Shown here: positions 25,709-34,554 of the stretch, piece by piece
Position numbering within the stretch: the stretch's first letter is position 1
How the letters are laid out: each line of letters starts with the position of its first letter
Source of the DNA: CAYRHJ01 sp964424105
GTDB taxonomy: Bacteria > Planctomycetota > Phycisphaerae > UBA1845
Direction: 5' to 3'
NCBI GenBank assembly: GCA_964424105.1
Contig: CAYRHJ010000013.1
Span: forward strand, 62,001 to 126,000
Length of the DNA stretch: 64,000 nt
Made by a program: the position numbers and the translations under genes
Notes under the pieces: generated by a model
Database searches by the model: none
Seen by the model: the letters and a program-made list of their open reading frames with translations, nothing else
What the model was told of the DNA's origin: nothing

Positions 25709-25923
25709 CGGCGGCGTGCACTGGTGATGGGCATGACGAACGTGGACCGCTCCCTGACCTGTCCGCGTGCGTGCGCGCACAAGCAGGCGGTCGCGGGTCA
25801 AGGGTGTGGGGCGTCCATGACTGCCGGCATCACTGGATTCCGGCGTTCGGCGGAATGACGGTTAACGCCGGCGGCTGAAAGTGCGGACATGCGGATTGTG
25901 GCCAGGAATCGAGGACGATCATC
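25709..25923. repeat. Repeat-bearing spacer before pilC
   Basis: Contains GACCGCTCCCTGACC...GGCGGTCGCGGGTC (25745-25799, R2-type) and a second copy of the 55-bp unit with hairpin ATTCCGGCG-ttcggCGGAAT (25803-25860), nearly identical to the one upstream of pilT. Confidence 0.7.
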
Positions 25924-27141
25924 ATGACCATGCTGGCGTACAAGGCCCGGTCGGCGAAGGGACGAACCGTCAGCGGTCGAATTGACGCGCCGTCCGCGCA
26001 GGAGGCCGTGCGTCGATTACGCCGTGACGGTGTGCACGTCGTATCCATCAATCAAGCCAAGGGCGTGCGCGCCGCCGTGCAAAAGCAGTTTCGATTTCAT
26101 CGCAACCGCGTCAAGCTGCGTGACCTGCTCGCCACGCTGTCGCAGCTTGAATTGATGATCGGTGCGGGAACGGGTTTGGATGATGCGCTCAAGGTCACGG
26201 CGGAAACGGCGCGGAACGAGCGAATGAAAACCGTCCTGACGGACGTGCGGGAGAGAGTCAAGGGCGGTGAATCGTTTTCGACGGCGCTGGCTGCACACGA
26301 AGACGTGTTTGACATGGTCACCGTTCGCATGATCGCAGCCGGGGAGGCCAGCGGAACGTTGCCAACGATGTTGCGAACGCTTCATGACATGATGGTCCGC
26401 CAATCCGACATTCGGCGAACGGTCAAAATGGCGTTGGCCTACCCGGCGGTCTTGTTATCGGTGGCGATGGCGGCGTTGTGCGTGCTGTTCATCTGGGTCT
26501 TGCCGAAATTCGCCGAGGTCTTCGCCCAGGTCGGCGCGGAACTGCCACAGGTGACGGTGGTTGTCATGTCCGTCAGCCAATTCATCACGTCGCACAAGCT
26601 CCTTCTGGGTGTGGGGGGGCTGTCGCTCGCGGCGCTGATCAAGGTGTTGCTGGGCGTTTCGGAAGTGCGGATGGGCATTTTGCGGGTCATGATGAAGATG
26701 CCGATTATCGGACATCTGATCCGGGCGTCGAACACGGCGCGTGCCATGCACGTCATGGGTACGTTGTGGCGGAGTGGTTTGCCGATCATGGAAGTCACGC
26801 GGTTGACCGGTGCGACGCTTCGCAACCCCCTGTACAGCCAGTTCTTCGAGCAGCTTCGGCAACAAATGATCGACGGTAAACGGATCGTCACGGGGTTCAA
26901 TGCGACCGATCTATTCCCATCCACCGTCGCCCCGCTGATCCGTACCGGGGAGGAGACCGGGCACACCCCCGCGGTGTTGGAAGCGCTGGCTGCGTATCAC
27001 GAAAAGGAAACGGCCAGCCTGATAAAGACGATGATAACGTTGATGGAACCCGCGATCATTGTGGTGATGGCTGGGGGCGTGGGGTTGATTGCGATTTCGG
27101 TCGTTGTTCCGCTGTTTCGTCTGTCCAGCGCGGTTCATTAG
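25924..27141 (+). CDS. pilC: Inner-membrane platform protein (PilC/GspF)
   Basis: A 405-residue protein with two GspF domains. The first begins near residue 60 (KLRDLLATLSQLELMIGAGT) with the conserved GGESFSTALAAHEDVF block; the second starts near residue 260 with RASNTARAMHVMGTLWRSGL and PLIRTGEETGHTPAVLE. Hydrophobic segments are visible at about 165-195 (MALAYPAVLLSVAMAALCVL), 215-240 and 375-398. It is the inner-membrane partner through which PilB and PilT drive pilin movement. ATG at 25924 begins MTMLAYKARSAKGRTVSG, typical for the family. Confidence 0.92.
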   Translation: MTMLAYKARSAKGRTVSGRIDAPSAQEAVRRLRRDGVHVVSINQAKGVRAAVQKQFRFHRNRVKLRDLLATLSQLELMIGAGTGLDDALKVTAETARNERMKTVLTDVRERVKGGESFSTALAAHEDVFDMVTVRMIAAGEASGTLPTMLRTLHDMMVRQSDIRRTVKMALAYPAVLLSVAMAALCVLFIWVLPKFAEVFAQVGAELPQVTVVVMSVSQFITSHKLLLGVGGLSLAALIKVLLGVSEVRMGILRVMMKMPIIGHLIRASNTARAMHVMGTLWRSGLPIMEVTRLTGATLRNPLYSQFFEQLRQQMIDGKRIVTGFNATDLFPSTVAPLIRTGEETGHTPAVLEALAAYHEKETASLIKTMITLMEPAIIVVMAGGVGLIAISVVVPLFRLSSAVH

Positions 27142-27223
27142 ATCGGGCGTTTGACGAAAGGGCGGCTTGGCGGGAGCAACGCCATTTCGAAGGCTTGTAC
27201 GTCGTTTCAGGGAATCATCGGTC

Positions 27224-28306
27224 ATGCCGCGACTGTCGCCCATTGGAATTGATGTTGGAAATTCCGCGGTCAAGGTGGCTCAATTGTGCTACCGCGACGG
27301 ACAATGGCTGCCCATGGGCATCGGTCGAGGAGACCTCCCGCCGAAAGAACCGGGGGCCGCCGCATCATCCGCAGATTGGATTGCAGCCATCCACGAGGCG
27401 ATTTCAGCCGGCGGTGTCAAGGGAAAGCGTGTCGTCGTCACCGCACCGTGTGATTATATCGACGTGCGTCCCATCACCGTTCCGGTGGCGGAGGGCATCG
27501 ATCTCGATTCGTACGTTCGATCGGAATTGGCGGAGCGCGTGACCCATGAAACGGCGGATTTCGTAAGCGATTACTGGATCGGTGGGGAAGTCGTCGAACA
27601 CGGCGAAACCAAGCTGCAAGTTTATTCCGTGTCCGCGCCGAAAGACCAGATCGTCTCGCTGATTCGAACGGTGGAGCAAGCCGGCTTGATATGCACGAGA
27701 ATCGAAATTCAGGCCACGTCGCTGGGGATGTGCATGAGCCGATCGGCCAACGACGTGCCCGGCGAGCGACCACTGATATTGGACATCGGCAGTCGCCATT
27801 CCATGTTATTGGCGTTGGGAAACGACGGCATCAGTTTTTGTCGCACCATTGGCTGGGGCAGCGAGCGTGTCACTTGCAGAATCAGGGAGGAGCTGAACGT
27901 TGATTTCGAATCTGCGGAGCGCATCAAGAAGGAAAGCGGACTTGTCCCCACGGGGACAACAGATGATGCCGAAGCGGGCGATGCCCCGCGGCAGCAGCTT
28001 GTCAACGATTGCATCGAGCAGGAGCTGCGCGGCTTGGCGTTGGAGATCGGGCGATCGTTGGCCTATCGGGCGCGAAGCGGACAGGAGCGGGAGGCTACGT
28101 CATTGTGCGTCGTGGGGGGTGGATCGAGCTTGAAAGGGTTGGACCGGTTTATTCATGACGCGCTGAAGCTGAAAGTGACCCATCCGTCAATTCTGGGCGG
28201 TGTGGATCAATGGCATGACATGGCCCGGACCCGTTTGAACGACGAATCACCGGCGGAATACGCGGTGGCATTGGGCACCGCGTTGGCAGGGGTGAACGAA
28301 GGATGA
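27224..28306 (+). CDS. pilM: Type IV pilus assembly protein PilM
   Basis: A 360-residue actin-like cytoplasmic protein: PIGIDVGNSAVKVAQL at the N-terminus is the PilM phosphate-1 region, ILDIGSRHSMLLAL near residue 185 the second nucleotide-binding strand, and CVVGGGSSLKGLDRFIH near 300 the adenosine loop. PilM normally recruits PilN, PilO and PilP, which are encoded in order directly after it. The ATG at 27224 is preferred over an earlier in-frame start because it begins at the conserved strand. The stop overlaps the PilN-like start by 4 bp (ATGA). Confidence 0.92.
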   Translation: MPRLSPIGIDVGNSAVKVAQLCYRDGQWLPMGIGRGDLPPKEPGAAASSADWIAAIHEAISAGGVKGKRVVVTAPCDYIDVRPITVPVAEGIDLDSYVRSELAERVTHETADFVSDYWIGGEVVEHGETKLQVYSVSAPKDQIVSLIRTVEQAGLICTRIEIQATSLGMCMSRSANDVPGERPLILDIGSRHSMLLALGNDGISFCRTIGWGSERVTCRIREELNVDFESAERIKKESGLVPTGTTDDAEAGDAPRQQLVNDCIEQELRGLALEIGRSLAYRARSGQEREATSLCVVGGGSSLKGLDRFIHDALKLKVTHPSILGGVDQWHDMARTRLNDESPAEYAVALGTALAGVNEG

Positions 28307-29046
28307 TGCAAACGGTCAATCTCATGCCGCCGGAATATCAGCGTCGCCGATTCTATCTGGATCGGGCACGGGGTTGGGGTGCGATCCTGGCTGTGTTGGG
28401 CATCGTGCTGGTCGCGTCGGCGTGGACATTGAAATCCGGCGCCACCGCCATCCAGCGGCAGTTGGAGGACGAGACGGAGCTTTTGAACCAGTTGACGCTG
28501 GCGCAGGCGCGCGGCGACCAGCTCAAATTGCGGCAGCAATCGATTCAGACCCAACAAGACGTCTTGCAGCGGCTCGTTGTGTCGCGTGGCTGGGAGGAGT
28601 TCATTCGCGAGATTACGGAGTCCACCAACGACGGCGTGTGGATTCGACACCTGCGCGCTCGCCGCCCGGCAGAAGAAATCGATAATCCCGCCGGCGATGA
28701 ACCGAACGCGGTTGACGTATCCTCCGCTCGGCTGAGCGTCGAGCTGATGGGGTTTGCGACCTCGAACGCGGAGTTTGCCGAGTTCCTTTCACGGCTGAAT
28801 CAGCAGCCCCTCGTTATCCGTGCCGAAGCCGTCCAGTTGAAAACCGGTCAACTTCTGAAGGGCATGCTGGTTGAGTTTTCGGTTCATTGCGAGATGGGCG
28901 ATCCCGTGGGTATGAACGGCGTGCGGGTCCGGATTGACACGCAGCAGCCGATCTTGGCGGTGTCCGATCTGAAATGGCCGCCTTGGATCGGAAGCTCTTG
29001 CAGGAACGATGACGTTGACATGCGGCCTATCCCAGCCGGCGGTTAA
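28303..29046 (+). CDS. PilN-like pilus assembly membrane protein
   Basis: 247 residues; the first codons MMQTVNLMPPEYQRRRF contain the NLMP motif by which PilN binds PilM. A single membrane helix follows (about residues 27-44, AILAVLGIVLVASAWTL), then a coiled coil and a ferredoxin-like periplasmic domain with the PilN pattern GFATSNAEFAEFLSRLNQQP. It overlaps pilM by 4 bp and the next gene by 1 bp. Sequence is weakly conserved outside the motif, so the name rests on motif, topology and position. Confidence 0.8.
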   Translation: MMQTVNLMPPEYQRRRFYLDRARGWGAILAVLGIVLVASAWTLKSGATAIQRQLEDETELLNQLTLAQARGDQLKLRQQSIQTQQDVLQRLVVSRGWEEFIREITESTNDGVWIRHLRARRPAEEIDNPAGDEPNAVDVSSARLSVELMGFATSNAEFAEFLSRLNQQPLVIRAEAVQLKTGQLLKGMLVEFSVHCEMGDPVGMNGVRVRIDTQQPILAVSDLKWPPWIGSSCRNDDVDMRPIPAGG

Positions 29047-29633
29047 TGAAGATGAATCGACTTCGACGACTCACTCGCGCTGATACCGCCTTTGGATTCA
29101 CCGTGCTGACGTTGGCCGGCGTGGTGTTTTGGCAGGTGCACACGCCGGTGTTAGGAGAATTGCGTGAATTGGGAGCTCGCCTGGTCGCGAAGCGGCAATT
29201 GCAATCGCGACTGGCTGAACTGGACGCCAGAATCGCAAACGCACAATCGCTGACCGAGCAGAACGAGACGCGCCTGGTTCGATTCCACGATCGATTCCTG
29301 GCGGCGGCTGCGAATGGTTCCCACCTTGAAACGCTTTCGGGGTTGCAGGACCGGTGCAAAGTGGCGGTGGAACAGGTGCAACCGGGCGCTGCCCAGTTCC
29401 GCGACCCCTACGAGATCCGCCCGCTGCGAATCGTGTCGCGAGGATCGTACGGGAATTTGTTGCGATTCATTTACGAACTGCGGAATGCGATCCGCTCGGC
29501 GGAATTCGAGTCGTTGGAGTTTTCCACGGATCCGAATGACGCGACGTGCCTCTTGACAATGCAGATCAAGGTACACACGGAATCAAACGCGGCTGTTTCC
29601 GCCTTGAGGGATGACGCGGGCGCTCGACCATGA
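29046..29633 (+). CDS. PilO-like pilus assembly membrane protein
   Basis: 195 residues with one N-terminal helix (FGFTVLTLAGVVFWQV, residues about 16-32), a coiled coil (LRELGARLVAKRQLQSRL), and a small periplasmic domain ending with GSYGNLLRFIYELRNAIRS and LEFSTDPNDATCLLTMQIKV, the PilO-type pattern. The start overlaps the PilN-like stop by one base (TAATG). Expected to pair with PilN in the inner-membrane alignment complex. Confidence 0.72.
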   Translation: MKMNRLRRLTRADTAFGFTVLTLAGVVFWQVHTPVLGELRELGARLVAKRQLQSRLAELDARIANAQSLTEQNETRLVRFHDRFLAAAANGSHLETLSGLQDRCKVAVEQVQPGAAQFRDPYEIRPLRIVSRGSYGNLLRFIYELRNAIRSAEFESLEFSTDPNDATCLLTMQIKVHTESNAAVSALRDDAGARP

Positions 29634-30331
29634 AATCCATTCGCAAACAGTGGATCACTCTCGGCGCTTGCGGGGCTGTCCTCGTCGCTGTGGCCTGGTA
29701 TCGGTTGTCCGGTGGCGGGCCGGCGACGGCGGAATCCAGCCCAGCCGTGGAGAATCCCGCCAGTCTTGATTCAGCCACGGGCATCGTGGAGTGGGAGGAG
29801 CCCGCCGACGCGCTTCACTGGTCGCTCCCGGAACCCAGCGAACTGGATGAACGATTCACCGCGATATGGCAGCCCCCGAAGCGGGATCCGTTCGTCATGT
29901 CGCCGCGGGTGTTGATGGTCACCAGCGGTATGGATCCCCAAGGAGACGGGCTGGCCCTTGGCGAATCGGGCGACACGCTGCCCGAGGTCAGCCGGCCGAC
30001 ATTTTCCGTGCGAAGCACGTTTTTCATTTCGGGGCGATGGTTCGCCGAGATCGATTCACGTTCCTATCGAGTGGGCGACGTCGCGTTCGGACATCGTATC
30101 AACCGGATCGCCCAGGATGCCATATGGGTGACACCTATTGAACAAACGGAGTCGACGGATGCGGACGATTCATCGGCATCCGTCACCGATTGTGTCATGC
30201 GCGTCGGATCGGCCCATCTGTTCAAGACCAAGGGTAAATGGACCAGACGGGCGAACGAGGAGAAGCCGCCGCAACTGGCCGGCGGAGTTGAATTTGAAAT
30301 GATCGTAGGAGACGAGCGAGATGCGGACTAG
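29630..30331 (+). CDS. PilP/GspC-like periplasmic protein
   Basis: 233 residues, overlapping the PilO-like gene by 4 bp. It has an N-terminal membrane anchor (GACGAVLVAVAWYRL), a linker, and a C-terminal beta-domain (about residues 120-190) with RPTFSVRSTFFISGRWFAEI and YRVGDVAFGHRINRIAQDAI, resembling the HR domain of GspC/PilP that contacts the secretin. No secretin gene follows, so the partner must be encoded outside the window. Identification by position and fold pattern. Confidence 0.62.
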   Translation: MKSIRKQWITLGACGAVLVAVAWYRLSGGGPATAESSPAVENPASLDSATGIVEWEEPADALHWSLPEPSELDERFTAIWQPPKRDPFVMSPRVLMVTSGMDPQGDGLALGESGDTLPEVSRPTFSVRSTFFISGRWFAEIDSRSYRVGDVAFGHRINRIAQDAIWVTPIEQTESTDADDSSASVTDCVMRVGSAHLFKTKGKWTRRANEEKPPQLAGGVEFEMIVGDERDAD

Positions 30332-30872
30332 GCCGGGCAATGCACGATGCAGGTATCCCGTGATGGCGTTTACGCTTTTGGAGGTCGTGGCGGTTGTCGT
30401 TGTGTTGGGCATCCTGACGCTGTTGGCCTTGCCCATGTTGGGAAACACGAACACGACGACGGGGGAGGCCTCCGTTCGCGGCAACCTGGCGGCTATGCGT
30501 AATGCCATCGAGCTGTATGCCAATCAGCACAACGGACTCTATCCGGCGGCGGCCTCGGATGGGACGAATGCGCTGGGTACGGAAGCGGCACTTGTCGCGC
30601 ATTTGACGCAATACTCCAATGTCGCAGGTGTGGTGTCGGCGACCAAGAGTGCGACCTATCCGTACGGCCCCTATCTCAAATACGGCATCCCGGAGGTGAC
30701 GGCGGGGCCTTTGAAGGGCAACAGCGGAACCAGCGTCACCAATGCAGCCACGGCGCTCGCGGCGGACGGTTCGCCCACGAAAGGTTGGAAGTACAGCTAT
30801 GTAACCGGTCAGGTCATCTGCAATTCCGCCGCGACCATGTCTGACGGAACAACGGCGCTGAGCCAGTTATGA
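30321..30872 (+). CDS. Major pseudopilin, GspG/PilE-like
   Basis: A 183-residue class III signal protein. The leader ends RYPVMA and the mature N-terminus is FTLLEVVAVVVVLGILTLLA, with Glu5 required for assembly; Ala rather than Gly occupies the -1 position. The globular part (GLYPAAASDGTNALGTEAAL, GPYLKYGIPEV, GWKYSYVTGQVICN) resembles GspG-like pseudopilins. The start overlaps the preceding gene by 11 bp. It would be processed by a prepilin peptidase that is not in the window. Confidence 0.85.
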   Translation: MRTRPGNARCRYPVMAFTLLEVVAVVVVLGILTLLALPMLGNTNTTTGEASVRGNLAAMRNAIELYANQHNGLYPAAASDGTNALGTEAALVAHLTQYSNVAGVVSATKSATYPYGPYLKYGIPEVTAGPLKGNSGTSVTNAATALAADGSPTKGWKYSYVTGQVICNSAATMSDGTTALSQL

Positions 30873-31465
30873 TTCCTCGCGCGGACATGCGATTTGTTTC
30901 ATGGGGCACGCGCCTTCCTTCATCAGGCAAGCGCCCAACGTTGTCGCCATTTCCAGGCCCATTCATGTTTCCGAGCGTAGGTGGACGACGAGCATTTACG
31001 TTGTTGGAACTGGTGGCGGTCCTCGCGGTGCTGAGCATTTTGTTGGCGCTGGCGTTGCCGGACATGGACGCCTCGCATCGGACGTATGTTCTTGACTCGG
31101 CTGCGAGCGAAGTGCTGGCCGCCTTGCGATTCGCCCAATCGCGGTCCATTCATACGGGCGTGGATCATGGGTGCGAATTTTCAGCGGCCGATGACACGAT
31201 CCGTTGCTTTCAAGTAAGCGGGTCACCGCCGTACCCGACCGTCAATCACCCCGTCCGAAAGACGCCCTACACACTGGATTTCGATGCCTCGCCGGGACAC
31301 GGCGGCGTGACCATCTCGTCCGTCACGTTCGCGGCCTCAACCGTGATTTTCGACTCGCTGGGCAGTCCCGACAGCGGCGGGTCCGTCTGGGTGACCATGA
31401 GCGGCCTGAGCAAAGTCGTTACCGTGACGGCGGTGAGCGGCGTCATACGAGTGACCGACCCGTGA
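30869..31465 (+). CDS. Minor pseudopilin, GspH-like
   Basis: 198 residues, overlapping the previous gene by 4 bp. It carries a long leader of about 41 residues ending GGRRA and the prepilin helix FTLLELVAVLAVLSILLALA. After it come ASEVLAALRFAQSRSIHTG and a beta-rich domain ending VTVTAVSGVIRVTDP, the GspH/FimT pattern. The internal ATG at 30965 would give a leader of normal length (about 9 residues) and could be the true start. Confidence 0.8.
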   Translation: MIPRADMRFVSWGTRLPSSGKRPTLSPFPGPFMFPSVGGRRAFTLLELVAVLAVLSILLALALPDMDASHRTYVLDSAASEVLAALRFAQSRSIHTGVDHGCEFSAADDTIRCFQVSGSPPYPTVNHPVRKTPYTLDFDASPGHGGVTISSVTFAASTVIFDSLGSPDSGGSVWVTMSGLSKVVTVTAVSGVIRVTDP

Positions 31466-31896
31466 CACTTGTGAAGCGCTCGTCAATCCAGTTCGTAACC
31501 TGCGCCCCACGCAGCCTTAAATCCCGATGGCGCCGCGGCGGTTTTTCGCTGGTGGAAGCCATCGCGTCATTGGTGATTCTGGGCGCGGTGACGGTACCCA
31601 TCGCGACCGGCATCGCGTCCATGTCGCGCAGCAGTTTGCAGAATTATCGTGACGCATCGGTCCTTACCGAACTGGTTCACGAGGCGGAAAAGCTGCGTGC
31701 GCTTCCGTTCACCAACATCGCGATCGGCAGCACGTCAACGTCGATAGAACTGCCCGGCGGTGCGTCCGACCTCAACGTAACGGTGACATTGGCTGATTAT
31801 GACGGCGATGCCGCCGCGGACGCGTCGTTCAAGCTCGTCGTGTTGACTTTGGATTCTGTAGAAATCCATTTTTATCGAAGCGATTGGAAGGAGTGA
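31462..31896 (+). CDS. Minor pseudopilin, GspI/PilV-like
   Basis: Taking the GTG at 31462, which overlaps the preceding TGA (GTGA), gives 144 residues with leader ending RRGG and mature FSLVEAIASLVILGAVTVPI, the GspI/PilV-type prepilin helix including Glu5. The rest is a short beta-rich domain (LVHEAEKLRALPFTNIA, LADYDGDAAADASFKL). The open frame extends upstream inside the GspH-like gene, but the overlap start fits the tight spacing of the whole operon. GTG rather than ATG is therefore likely. Confidence 0.75.
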   Translation: MTLVKRSSIQFVTCAPRSLKSRWRRGGFSLVEAIASLVILGAVTVPIATGIASMSRSSLQNYRDASVLTELVHEAEKLRALPFTNIAIGSTSTSIELPGGASDLNVTVTLADYDGDAAADASFKLVVLTLDSVEIHFYRSDWKE

Positions 31897-32279
31897 TGGT
31901 GGTGGATAATCTGCGGATGTGGGGAACACCCAAGCGGTGGAGGCGTCGGGCATCGATGGGCGTGATCATTCTGATCCTGGCCATGACCGCGACGGCCATC
32001 ATCATTTCCACGCTGTCGCTTACTTCTAATGCGGCTGCGGTTCAACGCAGCGCCCGCGCCCGTGAACAGGCGGTCTTTCTGGCCGACGCGGGTCTGGAAC
32101 ACGCCATGATCATGCTGAAGAACGATCCGCTTTGGCGCACGGGACACACCAACGTCACGCTGGGCGGCGGAACCTACACCACGACGCTGATTGACGATAT
32201 CGGCGACGTGTTGGTGACCAGCACGGGAACCGTCAACTCGTTTTCAGTACAATTCAATGTAAGGGTTGGCTGGCTATAG
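31896..32279 (+). CDS. PilX/GspK-like minor pilin component without canonical prepilin motif
   Basis: 127 residues from the ATG at 31896, which overlaps the previous stop by one base (TGATG) behind AAGGAG. The N-terminus has a basic stretch then SMGVIILILAMTATAIIIST, resembling the hydrophobic helix of PilX/GspK (MALxxxL...) proteins, with AREQAVFLADAGLEHAM (the PilX RxQAxxxAxAGxE motif) following. There is no clear G/A|FTLxE cleavage site. Last gene of the pilus operon; an R1-family repeat lies 10 bp downstream. Confidence 0.75.
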   Translation: MVVDNLRMWGTPKRWRRRASMGVIILILAMTATAIIISTLSLTSNAAAVQRSARAREQAVFLADAGLEHAMIMLKNDPLWRTGHTNVTLGGGTYTTTLIDDIGDVLVTSTGTVNSFSVQFNVRVGWL

Positions 32280-32287
32280 CAAGGAAG

Positions 32288-32365
32288 GGTCCGTGACAGT
32301 TTAGGCGGGTAGATTTTCGCCCCGCAAGGGGCGGAGGAATGCCCTGCCTAAAGCGTCATGCACCC
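32288..32365 (-). repeat. MITE-like repeat family R1, minimal copy b
   Basis: About 78 bp running from GGTCCGTGACAGTTTAGGCGGG to CCTGCCTAAAGCGTCATGCACC: the two ends form an imperfect inverted repeat around one stem-loop (CGCCCC-gcaa-GGGGCG). It is the complete element reduced to both termini, in opposite orientation to the copy at 38781-38858. The rest of the 207-bp spacer up to 32486 shows nothing else. Confidence 0.75.
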
Positions 32366-32486
32366 AACTGCCATTGCAGGGCACACACCGATCGGTCGGC
32401 GGGCAGGTGACGTTCGTGGAGAATCTTCGAACGGAGATCGCGTCGACTGCGTCAAGAACCTGTCACGTTCTTGAACGGGCCAGCCC

Positions 32487-33026
32487 CTAATCCGCGAGTG
32501 TCTGTTTCAACGCTTGACGGGCATGGATGAAAAATGGGTGATAGGTCGTGGCGGCGTAATCGGGGTAGGTCCAAGGCCAAGGCGCCCATTGGCCGTCGTG
32601 AAATCGCAACGTCACTTCCGCGTAGATCCCGCGCTGCAAGTAAATTCGGTGTGCATGATCCTTGGTGGTGGCCAGGACGATTTTGGAAAGCGTCAAATAA
32701 CCCGGATCCATATTGACGGGTCGGGTCGACGTGGGCAGCATCAAATCCTCGCACAACTTCAATTCCAGGTCGTTGGTCTGACGTTTGATATCCGCCAGCA
32801 TCTCCACCGACACCAGGTCCCTGAAAAACACGAACTGACGCTTGACGTCCGTCCCCAACTCAGCCTCGTAATAATCGGTCGTCACGAACGGCCAAATCTC
32901 GCTCTCCAATTCCACCTCGCCGAAATGCTGTCGAAGTCGTCGCCGGGCCTCTGCCAGCAGATCGATATCGCCGCTCAACAATCCGCAGAACAGTTTAGCG
33001 CGTTTCGGAGGTCGAATGGCTCCCAT
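32487..33026 (-). CDS. DUF4416 family protein
   Basis: 179 residues starting MGAIRPPKRAKLFCGLLSGD at 33026, the normal start for this family of uncharacterised bacterial proteins. Conserved blocks are FGEVELESEIWPFVTTDYYEAE, here near residues 36-57, then KRQFVFFRDLVSVEMLADIK, VNMDPGYLTLSKIVLATTKD and LRFHDGQWAPWPWTYPDYA. The longer frame upstream overlaps the divergent peptidase leader and is not used. No biochemical function is established for the family. Confidence 0.88.
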   Translation of the reverse strand: MGAIRPPKRAKLFCGLLSGDIDLLAEARRRLRQHFGEVELESEIWPFVTTDYYEAELGTDVKRQFVFFRDLVSVEMLADIKRQTNDLELKLCEDLMLPTSTRPVNMDPGYLTLSKIVLATTKDHAHRIYLQRGIYAEVTLRFHDGQWAPWPWTYPDYAATTYHPFFIHARQALKQTLAD

Positions 33027-33174
33027 GCGTCCGATTCTAATGCATTGTCGGCCGCTTCCCAAGAAGCATGCGAACGAACCATATCCGGTTGGACACGTCG
33101 TCACCGCTGCCCTTATCATGGCCGGTCTGCGGAAAAAACAACACGAGCGATCTTTCTGGCCACGGAGCGATACA

Positions 33175-34554
33175 GTGATCGAAAAAGTACAAGCCTACAT
33201 CAAGCAGAACGAAGCCACCTATGTCGATCGGCTCAAGGAGTTCCTGCGGATTCCGAGCATTTCGACCGACCCGCAGAAAAACGCCGACACGCGGCGAGCG
33301 GCTGAATGGGTGCAATCCGTGTTCGCCCATTGCGGCATTGAATCGGAAATCGTCGAAACCCCGCGACACCCCGCGGTATTGGCCGATACGGGACCGGCCG
33401 ATTCCAACACACCGACGATATTGATCTATGGCCATTACGACGTGCAGCCGGTCGGCGATCCCGCGTTGTGGCAGTCCGGGCCGTTCGATCCCACCGTGCG
33501 CGACGGTGCCATTTACGCCCGTGGATCCGCCGACGACAAGGGGCAGGTCCTGACGCATATGCTGGCGGCTGAAGCGTGGAGAAAAACCGCGGGCAAGCTT
33601 CCCGTGCGCTTCAAGTTCCTGATCGAGGGTGAAGAAGAAATCGGCTCGCCGAACCTCGACGCCCTCGTCGAAACGCACCGCAATCGGTTGGCCTGCGACT
33701 ACGTGACCATCTCCGACACGGCCAAGCTCGACTGGGACACGCCCGCCATCACCTATGGCACCAAGGGTTTGATCTACAAGGAAATCGAAATTCGAGGCCC
33801 CAAGCAGGACCTGCACAGCGGATCTTTTGGCGGCACCGTCCCCAACCCCGGCGACGTGATGTGCCGCATCATCGGCTCGCTGCACGATGCCGATCAACGC
33901 GTCAACGTTCCCGGCTTCTATGACGACGTCAAGGAAATCTCCGAACAGGAACGAAAAGCCCTGCTTGCACTGCCGTTTGACGAGGCGAAGTACCTGAAGA
34001 CGCTGGGCAGCCCGGCCCTGCTCGGTGAAAAGGGCTACACCACGCAGGAACGCAAATGGACTCGCCCCACGCTCGACGTCAATGGTCTGTTCGGCGGGTT
34101 CATCGGCGAAGGCGCTTCCACCATCATTCCGCACAAGATGGGCGCCAAGGTGTCCATGCGATTGGTGCCCGACCAGAACCCCGAAAAGATTTCCGCCGCT
34201 TTCGAGCAGGCCGTTCTCAACGCCGCCCCCAAGGGCGTCACCATTTCATTCAAGACGTTCGGCTGCTGTGCGTCGTACGTCTGCCCGCTCGACCTGCCCG
34301 CGCTGGCCGCTGCCAAGAAGGCCATCCGGGACGCCTATGGCAAGGAACCGGTGATGATGCGCGAAGGAGGCTCGCTGCCCATCCTGCCGATGTTCAAACG
34401 CGTCCTGAAGGCTGACTCGGTCATGATGGGCTTCTCCGTACCGGACTGCAACCTCCATGGCCCCAACGAGTTCTTCCACATCAGCGACTTTCTTGCCGGC
34501 ATCCGCGCCAGCGCCAGCTACGCAATGCACTTGGCGAGTTTGGCTACTCGCTGA
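33175..34554 (+). CDS. M20 family dipeptidase/peptidase
   Basis: A 459-residue zinc peptidase of the M20 (carnosinase-like dipeptidase) family. Metal and catalytic residues are visible: YGHYDVQPVGD (first zinc His and Asp), RGSADDKGQ (bridging Asp), and EGEEEIGSPN (catalytic Glu pair), then the lid domain with DLHSGSFGGTVPNPGD, and the last ligand in HGPNEFFHI near the C-terminus. A GTG at 33175 with GGAG 8-9 nt upstream gives the usual N-terminus VIEKVQAYIKQNEATYVDRL; earlier in-frame starts give an unlikely leader. Its 3' end overlaps the convergent PyrK-like gene by 11 bp. Confidence 0.9.
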   Translation: MIEKVQAYIKQNEATYVDRLKEFLRIPSISTDPQKNADTRRAAEWVQSVFAHCGIESEIVETPRHPAVLADTGPADSNTPTILIYGHYDVQPVGDPALWQSGPFDPTVRDGAIYARGSADDKGQVLTHMLAAEAWRKTAGKLPVRFKFLIEGEEEIGSPNLDALVETHRNRLACDYVTISDTAKLDWDTPAITYGTKGLIYKEIEIRGPKQDLHSGSFGGTVPNPGDVMCRIIGSLHDADQRVNVPGFYDDVKEISEQERKALLALPFDEAKYLKTLGSPALLGEKGYTTQERKWTRPTLDVNGLFGGFIGEGASTIIPHKMGAKVSMRLVPDQNPEKISAAFEQAVLNAAPKGVTISFKTFGCCASYVCPLDLPALAAAKKAIRDAYGKEPVMMREGGSLPILPMFKRVLKADSVMMGFSVPDCNLHGPNEFFHISDFLAGIRASASYAMHLASLATR

